Assembly (NCBI GenBank): GCA_029204225.1
Contig: CM055104.1
Span: forward strand, 27,829,253 to 27,893,252
Length of the DNA stretch: 64,000 bases
DNA from: Diphasiastrum complanatum
Lineage: Eukaryota > Streptophyta > Lycopodiopsida > Lycopodiales > Lycopodiaceae
Direction: 5' to 3'
Made by a program: the position numbers and the translations under genes. Position 1 is the first letter of the stretch. The number at the start of each line of letters is the position of its first letter. Shown piece by piece: positions 1 through 11,112 of the stretch. The notes beneath the pieces were generated by a model. That model saw only the letters and a list, made by a program, of their open reading frames with translations. It was not told where the DNA came from and searched no databases.

Positions 1-375
1 CGACCATATAGCTTCATGTGATGCACTACACATTGTCTTATACTCTGCTTCTATGGTGGATAGAGCAATTGTGCTTTGCTTCTTACTAGACCAAGAAAAG
101 CAACTACCACAAAACTGGAATACATACCCTGTGGTGGATCTACAATCATCATAGTCACCTCCCCAATCTGCATCCACATAACCACACAACTCAGGTAACC
201 CATCATGCTTCTTGTAAATCAAGCCATAATCTGAAGTGCCTTTCACATAATGCAAAATGCGTTTAGCTACCTTCCAATGCGTTTCTGTAGGTGCTACCAT
301 AAAGTGACTTACAATGCCAACAACATAGCATATATCTGGTCTAGTCGTGGTAAGGTAAATCAAGCTCCCTACTAA
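1..375 (-). pseudogene. copia RNase H domain (continues past window edge)
   Basis: Minus-strand translation gives the copia sequence from the RT/RNase H connection (LVGSLIYLTTTRPDI) through ADWGGDYDDCRSTTGY to STMEAEY, the RNase H core with its Asp and Glu. It is in the same frame as the RT upstream but separated from it by one TAG stop where related elements read LYRQLVGSL, a Gln-to-stop change. The remainder of RNase H and the 3' LTR are outside the window. Confidence 0.85.
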
Positions 376-1533
376 CTACCTATACAGCGTAGCATCAAAT
401 GATTGTGACTCATCAAGCTTAGAAAGCTTTTTACCTGGTTCAATAGGAGTATTCACTGGTTTGCAATCATGCAACCTAAACCTGTGCAGCAACTCTTTGA
501 CATACTTCACCTGTGTTAAACCCACTTCGCATCCTTTTTGCCACACTTCTACTCCAAGGCAATAATGCATTAGGCTAGGATCTGTCATCTCGAACTGTTC
601 CATGAGGTCTTTCTTGATCATATCTATCATCTCTTGATTATTTCTCGTAATAATCAAGTCATCAACATAAAGAGCAATCAAAGCAACCATACCATCAAAG
701 CATAAGACATATAGATTTGGATCAGAATGTGTTCTCACCATCCCCTTTGAACAAAAGTAGGCATCAATCCTGCTATACCATGCACGTGGTGCCTGTTTAA
801 GACCATAAAGCGCTTTCTTCAAGCGACATACTTTATTTTCTTGTCCCTTCGCTACAAAGCCTTCAGGTTGATCCATGAACATCGCTTCTTCTAACTCGCC
901 ATTTAGAAAAGCGGATTTCACATCCATCTGATGCAAATGCCAACCAAAATGTGAAGCTAAAGCAACAAGTAGGCGTAGAGTATTCCACTTACATACTGGC
1001 GCAAAGATCTCCTCATAGTCGATGCCTTTACTTTGTGCATACCCTTTGATCACCAATCTTGCCTTGTGTTTTGCTATACTTCCATCTGCATGGTACTTAG
1101 TCTTGTATACCCATTTGCAACCAATGGGTTTCTTGCCAGCTGGTGGTTCTACTAAGTCCCATGTGCTATGCTTAGCAATTGACTCCATCTCCTCTCCCAT
1201 GGCCTTGACCCAAATGTCATCATCCTTTGCTTCACCATAAGTTGAAGATTCTTTGCTTTGAATAATGCTAGATAAGAGAGCATAATTTGCTTCATACCTT
1301 TCAAGTTGTGTCTTCTCTCTTGTTGATCTTTGTAGCTCTCTCTGGCTAGATGATCCTAGAAAGTCATCCATGTCACGGCTCTCCAACAATCTCTCAAACC
1401 ACTTCGGGAGCTTCCTGTCAGGTGATCGGCTTCCTGGTGAAAATGTATCCCACGGTACATCCTTCTCCTTGCGTTTTTCACCTGCAATTTCAATCCTTTT
1501 TGCACCAAAAGGTTTGTCCCTACCTATTCGCAC
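376..1533 (-). CDS. copia reverse transcriptase region (defective pol)
   Basis: A 385-codon open frame. Residues 1-105 are the variable linker between integrase and RT. From about residue 106 (DDDIWVKAMGEEM) the RVT_2-type copia RT begins, with the landmarks WVYKTKY, KARLVIKGYAQ, MDVKSAFLNGEL and GLKQAPRAWYSRID, and the catalytic YVDD at 289-292. The RT itself looks intact. The first codon is not a real start, since pol is normally part of a gag-pol polyprotein. Upstream the frame runs into DNA where the integrase should be; downstream it ends at a TAG inside the RNase H connection. Family assignment is secure. Confidence 0.93.
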   Translation of the reverse strand: MRIGRDKPFGAKRIEIAGEKRKEKDVPWDTFSPGSRSPDRKLPKWFERLLESRDMDDFLGSSSQRELQRSTREKTQLERYEANYALLSSIIQSKESSTYGEAKDDDIWVKAMGEEMESIAKHSTWDLVEPPAGKKPIGCKWVYKTKYHADGSIAKHKARLVIKGYAQSKGIDYEEIFAPVCKWNTLRLLVALASHFGWHLHQMDVKSAFLNGELEEAMFMDQPEGFVAKGQENKVCRLKKALYGLKQAPRAWYSRIDAYFCSKGMVRTHSDPNLYVLCFDGMVALIALYVDDLIITRNNQEMIDMIKKDLMEQFEMTDPSLMHYCLGVEVWQKGCEVGLTQVKYVKELLHRFRLHDCKPVNTPIEPGKKLSKLDESQSFDATLYR

Positions 1534-1565
1534 ATCGATTTCAAGTGGTCTTCAGTGGTAGGAAA

Positions 1566-1939
1566 TCATGTTGCCATCTCCAATTTCCTCATCAAACTGA
1601 GGCTTCCCAAGTTCAAGTGACCAAGCCTCTTATGCCACAACTCAGTTTGCGATGGAATGGACAATACAAGTCCATGTTGCCTCTTGATTGTAGCATTCAA
1701 CCTGTACAATTTTGTATTGGCTCCCTTACTCCATCCGTAATAACTTTGAACTTTTGGTTCACATCCTTCACAAAGCAACGATCATGGGTGAATTCTACTT
1801 TCAACTTTTGATCAGTAATGACTCCAACAGAAAGTAGATTTTTCTTCAAACCTGGTACGTAAAGTACCTCCCTGATCATCCTGCTTTTTCCATCAGGTAG
1901 TTGGATCGAAACAGTGCCTATCCGCTTGATCTCGCACAC
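1566..1939 (-). pseudogene. copia protease C-terminus and GAG-pre-integrase fragment
   Basis: Two overlapping frames cover the stretch after the protease active site. One (1939-1697) reads RMIREVLYVPGLKKNLLSVG, the conserved C-terminal half of the copia protease. The other (1778-1566) reads LYRLNAT..ELWHKRLGHLNLGSL, the GAG-pre-integrase zinc-binding module before integrase. A frameshift near 1700-1780 separates them and a stop separates both from the gag frame. The module breaks off after MRKLEMAT, before the zinc-binding cysteines and the whole integrase core. Confidence 0.85.
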
Positions 1940-1948
1940 CTCACCATT

Positions 1949-2971
1949 TTATTGTGAAACGGACGTTCCATTACCCAACACTTTCAAGCTACTGAACCAA
2001 TTCTTGTTACTTGTCATGTGTCTTGTGGCTCCCGAGTCAATATACCACGCCTGATCATCTTGATTAGATGACAATGCAAATATGAAGATGCTAGAGTCTT
2101 CAATCTCACCCTCATCGACAAGGTTACCTGCTTGCTTTGGTTTCCCCTTGCCTTGTTTCGCCAGGAATTTGCGGCATTTACTCTTCCAATGGCCCTTTTT
2201 ACCACAATGGAAGCACTTGTCTTTCTTCTTGGTCTTAGTGGAAGATCCCTCATCCTCTTGAGTCTTGGCAAATTGTTGTTTAGACTTCTTCTTGCCCTTG
2301 CGCTTGCCTTGTTTTTGGCGTGTCACAAGTGCTTGATCGTCAGTATTCTGACGTCTAGCTTTCACCATTTCTCGTCGTTGCTCTTCTTGCATCAAGATTC
2401 CTATGAGCTCATCAAAGGTTGGCAATCTTTTTTTTGATGCTATTTCGCTCACAAACATCTGATAGGGTTCTTCAATGCCGCAGCATGCATTGTGCACTAG
2501 CTCCACATCACGTATGCGTTCACCAATAGAATGCAGTTCATCCCTCATTGTCTTGATTCTGGTCATGTACGTCTGTATGTGCTCTCCTTGTTCCATGCGG
2601 GCACTATTCAGCTTTGACTTCAAAAACATGATTCTTGACGGATTTGACGTCTCGAACTGCTCCTTTAACACATCTCATGCCTGTCTGGGTGTAACAGCAT
2701 CACAAATGTGGGTAATGATGTGATCCTTCACTGACAAGTTAATGAAGGTCAAAGCTTTCCTCATCTTTTTGTCGACCACTTTGATATCCGCTTCATTTGG
2801 CGGCCTTCTTTCATCACCTGTGACGACTTCCCACACGTCTTTCTCCATCAGTATGTTTTTCATTTTGAATTTCCACACTGCATAGTTGGTAATCTCGTCC
2901 AATTTGTTACTTTCACTCAAAATGGACTCTCCCATGTTTGCCATCGCAAAACTACTTGAAACTTCTATCAT
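1949..2971 (-). pseudogene. copia gag, CCHC zinc knuckle and protease active site
   Basis: The gag start is the ATG at 2971 or the internal MANMGES methionine; it shows the copia gag N-terminal motif (NYAVWKFKMKNILMEKDVWE). A single TGA at 2672-2674 interrupts an otherwise continuous frame, after which 2671-1949 carries the UBN2-like gag core (MTRIKTMRDELHSIGERI, DELIGILMQEEQRR), a Lys-rich segment, the knuckle CFHCGKKGHWKSKC and the protease site WYIDSGATRHMTS. Gag packages the RNA; the protease cleaves the polyprotein. The frame stops at 1949 within the protease. Confidence 0.88.
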
Positions 2972-4235
2972 AGGCTAAAAGCAGTATGCCGAGGCCAACT
3001 GTGATGTCAAAAGTTGAGAATAATGGCCTGCACTTTTTCCCTTACTAGGCCACTCCCCGCTTTTCCACCAATTTGAAAGCCAAATCGGCGTCGCCTTCCA
3101 AAATGCACTCAGTCGTCAACTCCCAACTTCATGCCTAGTGGAATGGTGAAATCACTTTTGGTGCACTCCGAACACTTTTTCCGTTGTAATAACTCTGTTT
3201 TGATGTACCGTACTTGTAGGTACAGTCCGAGTGCCCTTCGTTTGGAGGTTATAGCCTTTCGTTTGGGTCAAAACGGGCAAAGGACCCAAAAATAGGAATT
3301 TTCTTTGTTTTTGAACTGTTTCTTCACCTTGAAGAAACTTCACTCTTCACTTGTGAAGGGACCCAACTCCAATTTCAGTATGAAAATTTTTAATGAAGTT
3401 GAAGGCCAAAATGCACTTCACTTCTTCAGGGCCCTCTTCAACAACCCTTCAGACTCCATCCAATGGTCAATTCTGATCCAACTATGGATATCCCTCTTGG
3501 GTAGCGCGATCTGAGCCGTCGATCTTGTAAGTTTTCTATCCAACAGTTTTGAGCACTTCTGTGCACTAATGGAGACACGTGTAAGCGCTGTCCACTTTAA
3601 AACACTACAGTTCTGCCTTGGTTCCACGCCCGAACATACCTGCGACCTCCCTGTCTACGGCTACGCCTCCCCAAGCTACCTGTTGCTTGATCAAACTCGT
3701 CTTTGGATCGATTTGAGCAAATATGAGGCCTAGAGCAGGGTCATCCTACTGATACCAAGTCTGTAGAGTGTTCAATCATGAAATTCCGTGGAGAAACGAT
3801 GATTTTAGCTCAACTTGACAAAGTGGCTTTTTTTCACCTTTTATCGCAAATCTGCTAGGTTAACTGTCTGTAGACAAATCTCTAACATAAACCTCAGAAT
3901 CTCTCCATGGCTGGTTGACAATATAATTAGCTTCCTTCCTGTCCTTACGGCATCCAAACGATGCACAAACAGCCAAGAAATCACCAGTTATGTATAAAAA
4001 ATCGTAACCCCAAACCTGGTTTCAATTTTCAATTTTTCACCAAGTTTTACCCTGTCTGATGCTATGCACAGGCTACTAATCCCTCTGCTGAGCTTGGCAA
4101 GCCTCTATAAACTAGAAACCGTGCACCAGTGCTTCTCTTTCCATCTTCAACCAGTCGTAAATCCCGAACTCTCATAAGACAGTTCTCCCGAAGCTCTCTT
4201 CAATGGCGATGTTGTACTGTGTATACTCCCTGTAT
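2972..4235 (-). other. untranslated leader of copia A
   Basis: About 1.26 kb between the primer binding site and gag with no convincing coding sequence. Positions about 3220-3440 (GTGCCCTTCGTTTGGAGG, then CAAAACGGGC and the TTTGAACTGTTTCTTC region) are clearly similar to 16310-16500, which supports one shared copia lineage. A second PBS-like string (CTGATACCAAG) at 3749-3759 followed by CTGTAGAGTG may be a remnant of another LTR junction. Confidence 0.6.
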
Positions 4236-4249
4236 GGCTCTGATACCAA
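4236..4249 (-). other. primer binding site, tRNA-iMet type, copia A
   Basis: On the minus strand this reads TTGGTATCAGAGCC, the standard plant copia PBS complementary to the 3' end of initiator tRNA-Met. It directly follows the probable LTR, as required for minus-strand DNA priming. Confidence 0.8.
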
Positions 4250-4516
4250 TTTAGAATTCACTTTGCATAGGAACATAGATCATGCTACACAGTAGATAGA
4301 AAACACTCTCCACAGCAAGCTCACATAGCAACTGTATTTCTCAAAATGAAATTACACTGTACATATAGTTGTTCACTCAAGCAACCCATGCATGACCCAA
4401 GTTGTCGTTGGCGGGACGTGTGTCCCGTCGACTTGCCTTGTGGCGAGGCCAACTGATCTTTATCAACTGATAGGACCCACAGTACAGTAGCATAGTGATT
4501 CTACTTTAATTCTAAC
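4250..4516 (-). repeat. probable 5' LTR of copia A
   Basis: On the minus strand the block starts GTTAGAATTAAAG and ends GTGAATTCTAAA just before the PBS, so it has short inverted ends (TTAGAATT / AATTCTAA) and a start like the TGTTAG typical of copia LTRs. An internal CTATATGTA is a plausible TATA box. The matching 3' LTR is outside the window, so the outer boundary is inferred. Confidence 0.55.
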
Positions 4517-4792
4517 TAAATTATCTCACCTCTCATTCAGGTATGAAGTTCTATGAAGTTATATGGAAGGTAGTATCACCCAATACTACAATGCAGTTCT
4601 TTAAGACGTTGGAAACAACACATATTACGTAAATGAGTTGTTTTTTTTAATTTATTAGCCGAAAAAGTACTTACACTCCATGCTGTAAATCTTTTTAATT
4701 ATGGTCTTTTTAATTCTTTGCAAGGTTTTGGCTATATAAGTGTAGCCTATATAAGTAAGCTAGGTAGGTTTTCAGAGTTTGATTTTGATGTG

Positions 4793-5369
4793 CTTGAATG
4801 GCATGGATTTGCCCAAGCCTTTAAGTGCTCAGACTCCCAAATATGTTACATGGGATGTCCGTGGGGCTAGTACGGCACAGATCTGCCCTAGTACCCGACA
4901 CTGTGGTCAAAGTCACGTCTCTATTTACTTGTGCATTGCTAGATAGCTTCTTACGTGTTAATAGTATTTTTTGTAAACTGAATACATTCAATTTTGCTCT
5001 TGTACTACTCAGTATGGAATCTGCCCTGATCCAGTTTCGTGTTAAGGGCAGCATGTATTGCTATTTATGAAATGCATGGTTGGGAAGATTGGACGAATTA
5101 TGTGGTAATTGCAATCAAGCTGATAAAGTAGTGAATCTCGTTTTGGACATGGATGACAACTGATGCTCAAGACCTGTCTTCCTCACTTAACTAACTTGTG
5201 CGGTTTGTTTGTGGGATGGTGGCAGGTAACAACTGGGTGTCCTAAAACTTGCTTCATTTTTTGGTACTATGTACTGTAAGACTTTATACAGCTATATTTT
5301 AACCTGTTATGCTATAAATTGAAGGGTTCAAAGAGTTTGGTCTTGACTTGTCAAGAGGGACTATGTGAT

Positions 5370-5452
<83 letters not shown>

Positions 5453-6063
5453 ATTCAAGTAATTATATAGAGCTCGACCATGGTACACTTGAATGGCATG
5501 GATTTGCCCAAGATGTTCAGCGCTTGGACTCTCGGTAAACTAATACGAGAGGCTTGTGGGGGCTAGTATAGCATGGTGGTGCTCTAGTACCTATGACCAT
5601 CTCCTAGTCTTTGTCCATCTGTGTAATGAAAGATAGCTACTTACATGAAGAATGTATATGTGAAATTAATACGTTCTTTTTGCTCCTTTACTGATCAGTA
5701 TGGCGTCTGCCCTGATACGGCTTCGTTAAAAGGGCAAAACGTATTGCTAAGCTATGAAATGAATGATTGGGAAGATTGGACGTACTTGTTTTTAATGCAA
5801 CCTAGCTGATAAATTAGTGAATCTTGTTTTGGACATGAATAACAACTGATGCTCAGCTATGACACTTGTCTTCCTCACGAGACTAACTTGTGCGGTTTTG
5901 TTGTGTGGGATGGTGGCAGGTAACAGTTGGGTGTCTTAAAACTTGCTTCACTTTATGGTACTCTGTTTTGTTAAACTTTATACAGCTGTATTTTTACCTG
6001 TTATGCTATAAATTGAAGGGTTCAAAGGGTTTGGTCTTGACTTGTCAAGAGGGACTATGTGAA
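4793..6063. repeat. diverged tandem duplication, two units of about 575 bp
   Basis: Unit 1 is 4793-5367 and unit 2 is 5488-6063. Both start CTTGAATGGCATGGATTTGC and end GACTTGTCAAGAGGGACTATG, and both are followed by a CT microsatellite (long after unit 1, about seven repeats after unit 2). Shared landmarks include TGATGCTCA, CTTCCTCAC, GGTGGCAGGTAACA and TGTTATGCTATAAATTGAAGG. Many small differences show an old duplication. No coding function is apparent in either unit. Confidence 0.85.
5371..5449. repeat. (CT)n microsatellite
   Basis: An essentially pure CT dinucleotide run of about 79 bases at the junction after the first unit of the 575-bp tandem duplication. Confidence 0.98.
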
Positions 6064-8107
6064 ATCTTGCTACTCTCTCTCTCTCATATGCTCACGAATA
6101 GCAGAGGCCCAAGTTGCTCGCAGCAGCAGAGGCCCAATCTGTTTGTTTTTGGAGGGAAGATGGGGGGGTATTTATAAAAAAAACTTTCAAACTTTGGATT
6201 TAGGAGAGGAGGGGGGAGCAAGGTGGTGTTAAAATTTTTATTTTTCTCATATTTCTCTAAAAAGGATTTATAGTGTTATTGGTTTACACTTTCTTAGAAC
6301 AGTTAAAAAATGTATGTTTTTCATTTGAATCATCGTTTACTACATTTGCATATTACAAGTTGGTAGGTATTAACTTCAAACATGAGATGTTCCAAGGAAT
6401 ACCCATTACACACGTGTAAATTAACGGAAATTCTTCCTATGAATATGGCAAATGGAGAAGTTCTTGTAGTTGGGATTCATTGGGCCATGCCCGACATGGG
6501 GGAATCAAATTGATTCCAACAATTGCTTCACACATTACGTAAAGTCATTTTTGGAACTTCATAATAATACAAATCAATCAATGCAACCAGTCAACTACCG
6601 CATGGGCAATTGGAAATTGGACAGTTGTGTCTCAAGGATTTCCAATTTTTTGGCCAAGGTGTTGTGCCACCCTTTGACCACCATTTTGGTTTTATAAAAG
6701 GATAAGCAAGGCTAGATGACCCCAAGACCCAATCCCAATAAGCCAAGAAATAAGAATAACAAAAAGTTTTTTGGATACACCGGAAGTTGTTGGTCACCAA
6801 AAGAAGAAACTATTACGAAATCGAATTGGTCTGAAGAGTCATAAGGCCCAACGGGCAGCACTCATTCAGAAAATTGATTTTATCATGAGAATCAATCAAG
6901 CTTTTCATTTTTTTAGGAACCAAGAATTTGACAAGAATACTTCAACTAGAAAACTCTAAGGTTGAATAAAAGTCATAGGCAATTGCGTGTTGAATCAAAT
7001 TCAACCTGTTAGTAGGGCAATTCTAAATTGAATTATCTTCGTCAAATTTGTTCTTAATTAGATTGAATTCCCACCCATTCTTTCCTAGGATTGTTGGGGT
7101 GAGTCCTACACTCCTTAGAGGGACCGAAAAGATCAAGAAAAGGGTGAAGAAAACGTGAGTTGCAGTTTGTACTATAAAGTTGGAATTTGGAAGAATTCCC
7201 AAGAACTTTGATAGTAGCGATTTGCTCAAAAGTTATATGAGTAATTTCAAAAATTGTTTTTGGATGATTAGATCAGGAAGTGGACGGTTTTCCTGGGGCT
7301 GTGGTATGGGATGCAGACAATTCCAAAGGGAGATTCGAGTGACCGTTGTATGACCGTGAATCTCAATGATGCTCAATACTATTGGTCACAAGGGGGTGTT
7401 TTGTCAAAAATTTGAGATATAGGTCATAACCCCTTATGAATATTCAAATTTACAAAATTGAAAATCCTATAAGCTATTTCTTTTTTCTAAAAATATATTT
7501 GTGAAATTCTTAATATTAATTAACCCAATTTCATGCGATTCCTTGGAAGGTAATTTTTATTACCCATTGACCTTGGACGATGTCACATGAATAATTAACC
7601 AATTTTTTTTTTCTAATTCATAGTTATTCTTCCCTAGAAAATCAATAACTCTTTTTTGCTTATATGGGTCAGTTTTACTAAGAGGTAACAAGTTCTCTAA
7701 CCACCAAAGAAAATCTTTAGTTAAGTCATTTATCTAAATGTGTTCGGACATTAGTGATATTAAGTTACAGTGTATAAGACATGTAGAAAGGACTTTTCCT
7801 AATTTCATGATTTTCTTTGTAGACTTCTCCTAGGCCATATCTCAATGGATATGACACCTCATGGAAACTCATGAAGTTTCCTATTAAAAGAGGGAGAAGT
7901 AGGTGGATAGAAAGTTATCTATGTAAAGCATCAATTGCATAGATTCTTGAAGGAATCGGTAATATGTGTAGATGGAGGACCTGTTTTTGAAATCTGAATG
8001 GATAGAATGTTTTTATTGTATTGGAATCTTCTAAGGATTGTGTTTAAAACCTAGAAATTAGAAAACACTCTTGTGATAGAAAAGTTGTTGATTACAAGTC
8101 CGATCAA
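6064..8107. other. no gene recognised; AT-rich intergenic or old repeat DNA
   Basis: Only short frames without recognisable domains. The composition (AT-rich, many poly-T runs) and the gypsy remnant that follows suggest decayed LTR-retrotransposon sequence, but I cannot assign it. A short GCAGCAGAGGCCCAA motif is duplicated at about 6100-6135. Confidence 0.5.
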
Positions 8108-9318
8108 TTTGTATCAGAACTAGAGCATTCTATTGCAAGAAAGTGGTTTGTTGAAACTAGTTCCTTGCGGGTTGGGATCAACTTGATCCCAGTGTGAACT
8201 AAGATCCATGAATTGAGGCAAGGAATGAAATTCACTCTAACAATATATTCTTTTGAAATAATCTCCGATTAAGATTTTGGTTACGAAATAACACTCTTTG
8301 AGAAGTATTCTCTCTTAGAGTTAACTGAGATTCAGTTAAAAAAGAGGTGTTTATAGATCGGGTAAGATCTATAGTGATATGCTATGTAAAAAATCATTGT
8401 GAGATCATGATTTTTTTGAGCAATTTCTTAATATTGTGAATCTACAATGTGTTCCATGGACTGAGTTTATATGTATACATAAACTAGTCGATAAAAGATA
8501 GGCATATTGATGAGAGTTTTATAGAGACAATTTCTCACTAGGTAATAGTGATATCTCAAAGAGAATTGCTTATTGACCTAGGTGGGATTAGAATCAGATT
8601 GAATGTGGTGTCTTGGATCTGTACCTAGACATTCAAATATTTTCTAAATCTGATACAACTAACTGAGTTAGGAGCGCTACTTCTGAATTAGTTGTTTGAA
8701 TCAACAATAGAACCTTACCTATAGATATCGTTGTATTTCTTATAAGTCACAAACTTTATGAGTCAATTTGGATTCATACAGGGGTTTTGTACATAAAATA
8801 CACAAGAACTTTTGGTTTTAATCTGTTCCTGATTAGAAAAGGATAGTATGCTATCCCGGAAACTAGGATGGAGTTGGATAGTTGAAGAAAACCAAAAGTC
8901 AGTGCTTCACATAATAAATTTTTGATAAATCTTAAGTTAGAACTTAAGAATAGAATCTAGACGCATTGTAGATTGAACCTTAACTTTGGAATGACACTAT
9001 GTGTCATGACTTGTGTAAGGAAATTTTGTGTTTACTATTCTTATATAAGCATTGTAAGTGAGTTGGATAAGTCCAAAACTTTCCTTATGAAAAGAACTTT
9101 TAGAGAAACTCATGTGTCTTCTAAGAATAGTAAAATTCTCTTATGGTCAAGTATGGAATATAGATTCGATGACTTATGATTGACGAATCATAGTTCAGAT
9201 TCTAGTTTATACTTGACCGTTTCGAGAGAGGGTAATGTGCATGATCAAAAGATCAGATGCTATGTGCATATGTCTTTTGATGAAATCTCCTTGAAAAGGT
9301 AGTTATCCTTGATGGAGA

Positions 9319-9960
9319 TTGGCTGTAATAGTAGTAAACATTTGGCTACCAGTCATAGCCCGTTTATGCTTATGTATGACTTTGAACCTGGATCACCCAT
9401 TGTTGTTGAGATTCAAACAATCAAGTTTCAAAAAGTCAAATTTCTTGGAAGATATGCAAGAAATGCTACAAATAGCACGTGAGAATGTCCATAGTGCCTA
9501 GGATAGGGACTGACATTATGCTAATATGAAGAAATCGCCTCACGACTTTCGAGTGGGGGATTGGGTGTATTTAAGAATCCCGAAGGATTCTGGTGTAATA
9601 CGTACCGACAAGCATTACGAATTGTCCCCTAGATATATAGGACTATATAAAATCTTGAAAAAGATTGAATCCTTGGCTTACTGATTAAACCTCCCGGAAG
9701 AAACTCAAGTGCACCCGGTTTTTCACATAAGTCGACTCAAGAAGAGTCTATGTGAGGGAGAACATCTTGGTTTTGGAGACCAATTGGACGTGTTGGATGA
9801 ATCATCGGGTGTCACTTGACTTGAACCCCAAAAGAACTTGGACTCAAGAACTAAACGATTGAGAAATCGTGTACTGAGCATCTGGTTTGATGGAAGGGTC
9901 GCACAGACAATGATGATTCCTAAGTACAAGAAGGTAGTCTGAAAAGGAACTTCCCTAGTT
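9319..9960 (+). pseudogene. Ty3/gypsy integrase C-terminal and chromodomain-region remnant
   Basis: Plus-strand translation shows the end of a gypsy integrase: FLEDMQEMLQIARENVHSA (normally followed by QDR...YAD), then DFRVGDWVYLRIPKDSG, LSPRYIGLYKILKKI and VHPVFHISRLKK, the family's C-terminal module and the VFHVSxLK motif that precedes the chromodomain. After it, RTKRLRNRV aligns with the usual linker that begins the chromodomain. Stops (after HSA, SLAY and in the chromodomain region) make it nonfunctional. Integrase inserts the cDNA copy into the genome; the C-terminal part helps target choice. Confidence 0.8.
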
Positions 9961-9999
9961 TTAAGTTCTGAGGTCAAAACTTGAATAAGGGGCGAAGAA

Positions 10000-10519
10000 T
10001 GTCATGCCCATGATTGATCTCAGGTTGTTTATCATGTTAGAGATCAGTAGGCCTACCCTGGCCCGTAAGTTAATTATGATTATAAGAGGTTTGGGGCATT
10101 CAAGTGTATATAATAGTCAAAATTAATGGTTGGAGGCCTAAACTTATGATGGTGGATTATAATGGGTCTATCATTGAGTCATAGAGGAATTGGATGACGT
10201 GGCCCAGTTAGACTGCTGAGGTGTCCAGTGAGGTTTCGCAGTGCACTACTAGTGGCGCATGACCCTTGGAGGGTATAAGTATACCCATTGGGATCTCACT
10301 GGTGTATGCTTGATTGTGTGACTGGTAGCTAGATGCTGCTATTATGACTCCTCAATCCCTTGTGAGAAATTTATCCATATCTTGGGGGCTAGATCCGTAA
10401 GATCTAGGTTTGGTTGGGTTGGTTTGTCCACCATCTGATTCCCTTGTGTTGCTTTGTTGCGGCTTGCTTGGCTAGTGCATCCTTGGTGTAGGACTTTATA
10501 GTGACCACTGTTGACATCA
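10000..10519 (+). repeat. probable 3' LTR of the gypsy remnant
   Basis: Starts TGTCATGCCC directly after the polypurine tract and plausibly ends TTGACATCA, giving a TG..CA block of about 520 bp. A TATA-like GTATAAGTATACCC lies near 10275. No second copy is in the window, so the right border is inferred. Confidence 0.5.
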
Positions 10520-10887
10520 ATCAATTCAAATTTTTAACTAATAAAACTATTATTTGTAATGTTCTAACTGCTTAAATAACATTTGATTTAGCCAACATTG
10601 ACAATCTCAATTTTGCTTCTATAAACCTAGACTTGGACAAAGCCTTTGACATAATTTTTTTAATTTTTCTTTTCAAAGCCTTTGCCAAGTTCAGTTCTCC
10701 CAACACATCAATCAATACTATTTGAACCTTTTTTTTGGACTCCAACTCCTCTACAATTGAATGATTCTTTATCATCACCCAATACACTCACTAAATGAGT
10801 AGGCAAGGTTGCCCCCTCTCACCTTTTTGATTAGCCATTTTTTTGGACATCTATCATAATAGAAAATCAATTTGGTTATCTTCCTTG

Positions 10888-11112
<225 letters not shown>

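Larger units (their letters stand above)
1..4516 (-). mobile_element. Ty1/copia retrotransposon A, 5' LTR to RNase H, integrase deleted
   Basis: Going down the minus strand the order is probable 5' LTR (4250-4516), tRNA-Met-type primer binding site (4236-4249), long leader, gag with a CCHC knuckle and protease (2971-1949), GAG-pre-integrase (1939-1566), then the RT linker and RT (1533-376) and RNase H (375-1). The 3' LTR lies outside the window. This is Ty1/copia order except that the integrase core is absent: about 30 bases separate the pre-integrase piece from the RT linker. In-frame stops occur in gag, after the protease and at the RT/RNase H border, so the copy is dead. Leader similarity links it to the copia fragment at 15.7-17.3 kb. 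Confidence 0.9.
8108..10519 (+). mobile_element. decayed Ty3/gypsy element, 3' part
   Basis: A plus-strand gypsy remnant. A PBS-like TTTGTATCAGAAC lies at 8108-8120, the integrase C-terminal region is readable at 9319-9960, a polypurine tract AAGGGGCGAAGAA at 9987-9999, and a probable 3' LTR starts TGTCATGCCC at 10000. Most of gag-pol is missing or unrecognisable. The polypurine tract and LTR start closely resemble those of the non-coding element at 40430-46891 (AAGGAGGGAAGAA / TGTTATGGCC), so the two may be distant relatives. The 5' LTR was not found. Confidence 0.6.

Noticed and set aside
3749-3762. Second copia-like primer binding site (CTGATACCAAG) in the copia A leader
   Set aside because: A better match with a plausible LTR is at 4236-4249; this may be a relic of an older LTR, but nothing else supports it.
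5371-5449. CRISPR-like or minisatellite array
   Set aside because: Simple dinucleotide repeat in a plant nuclear context; no spacers.
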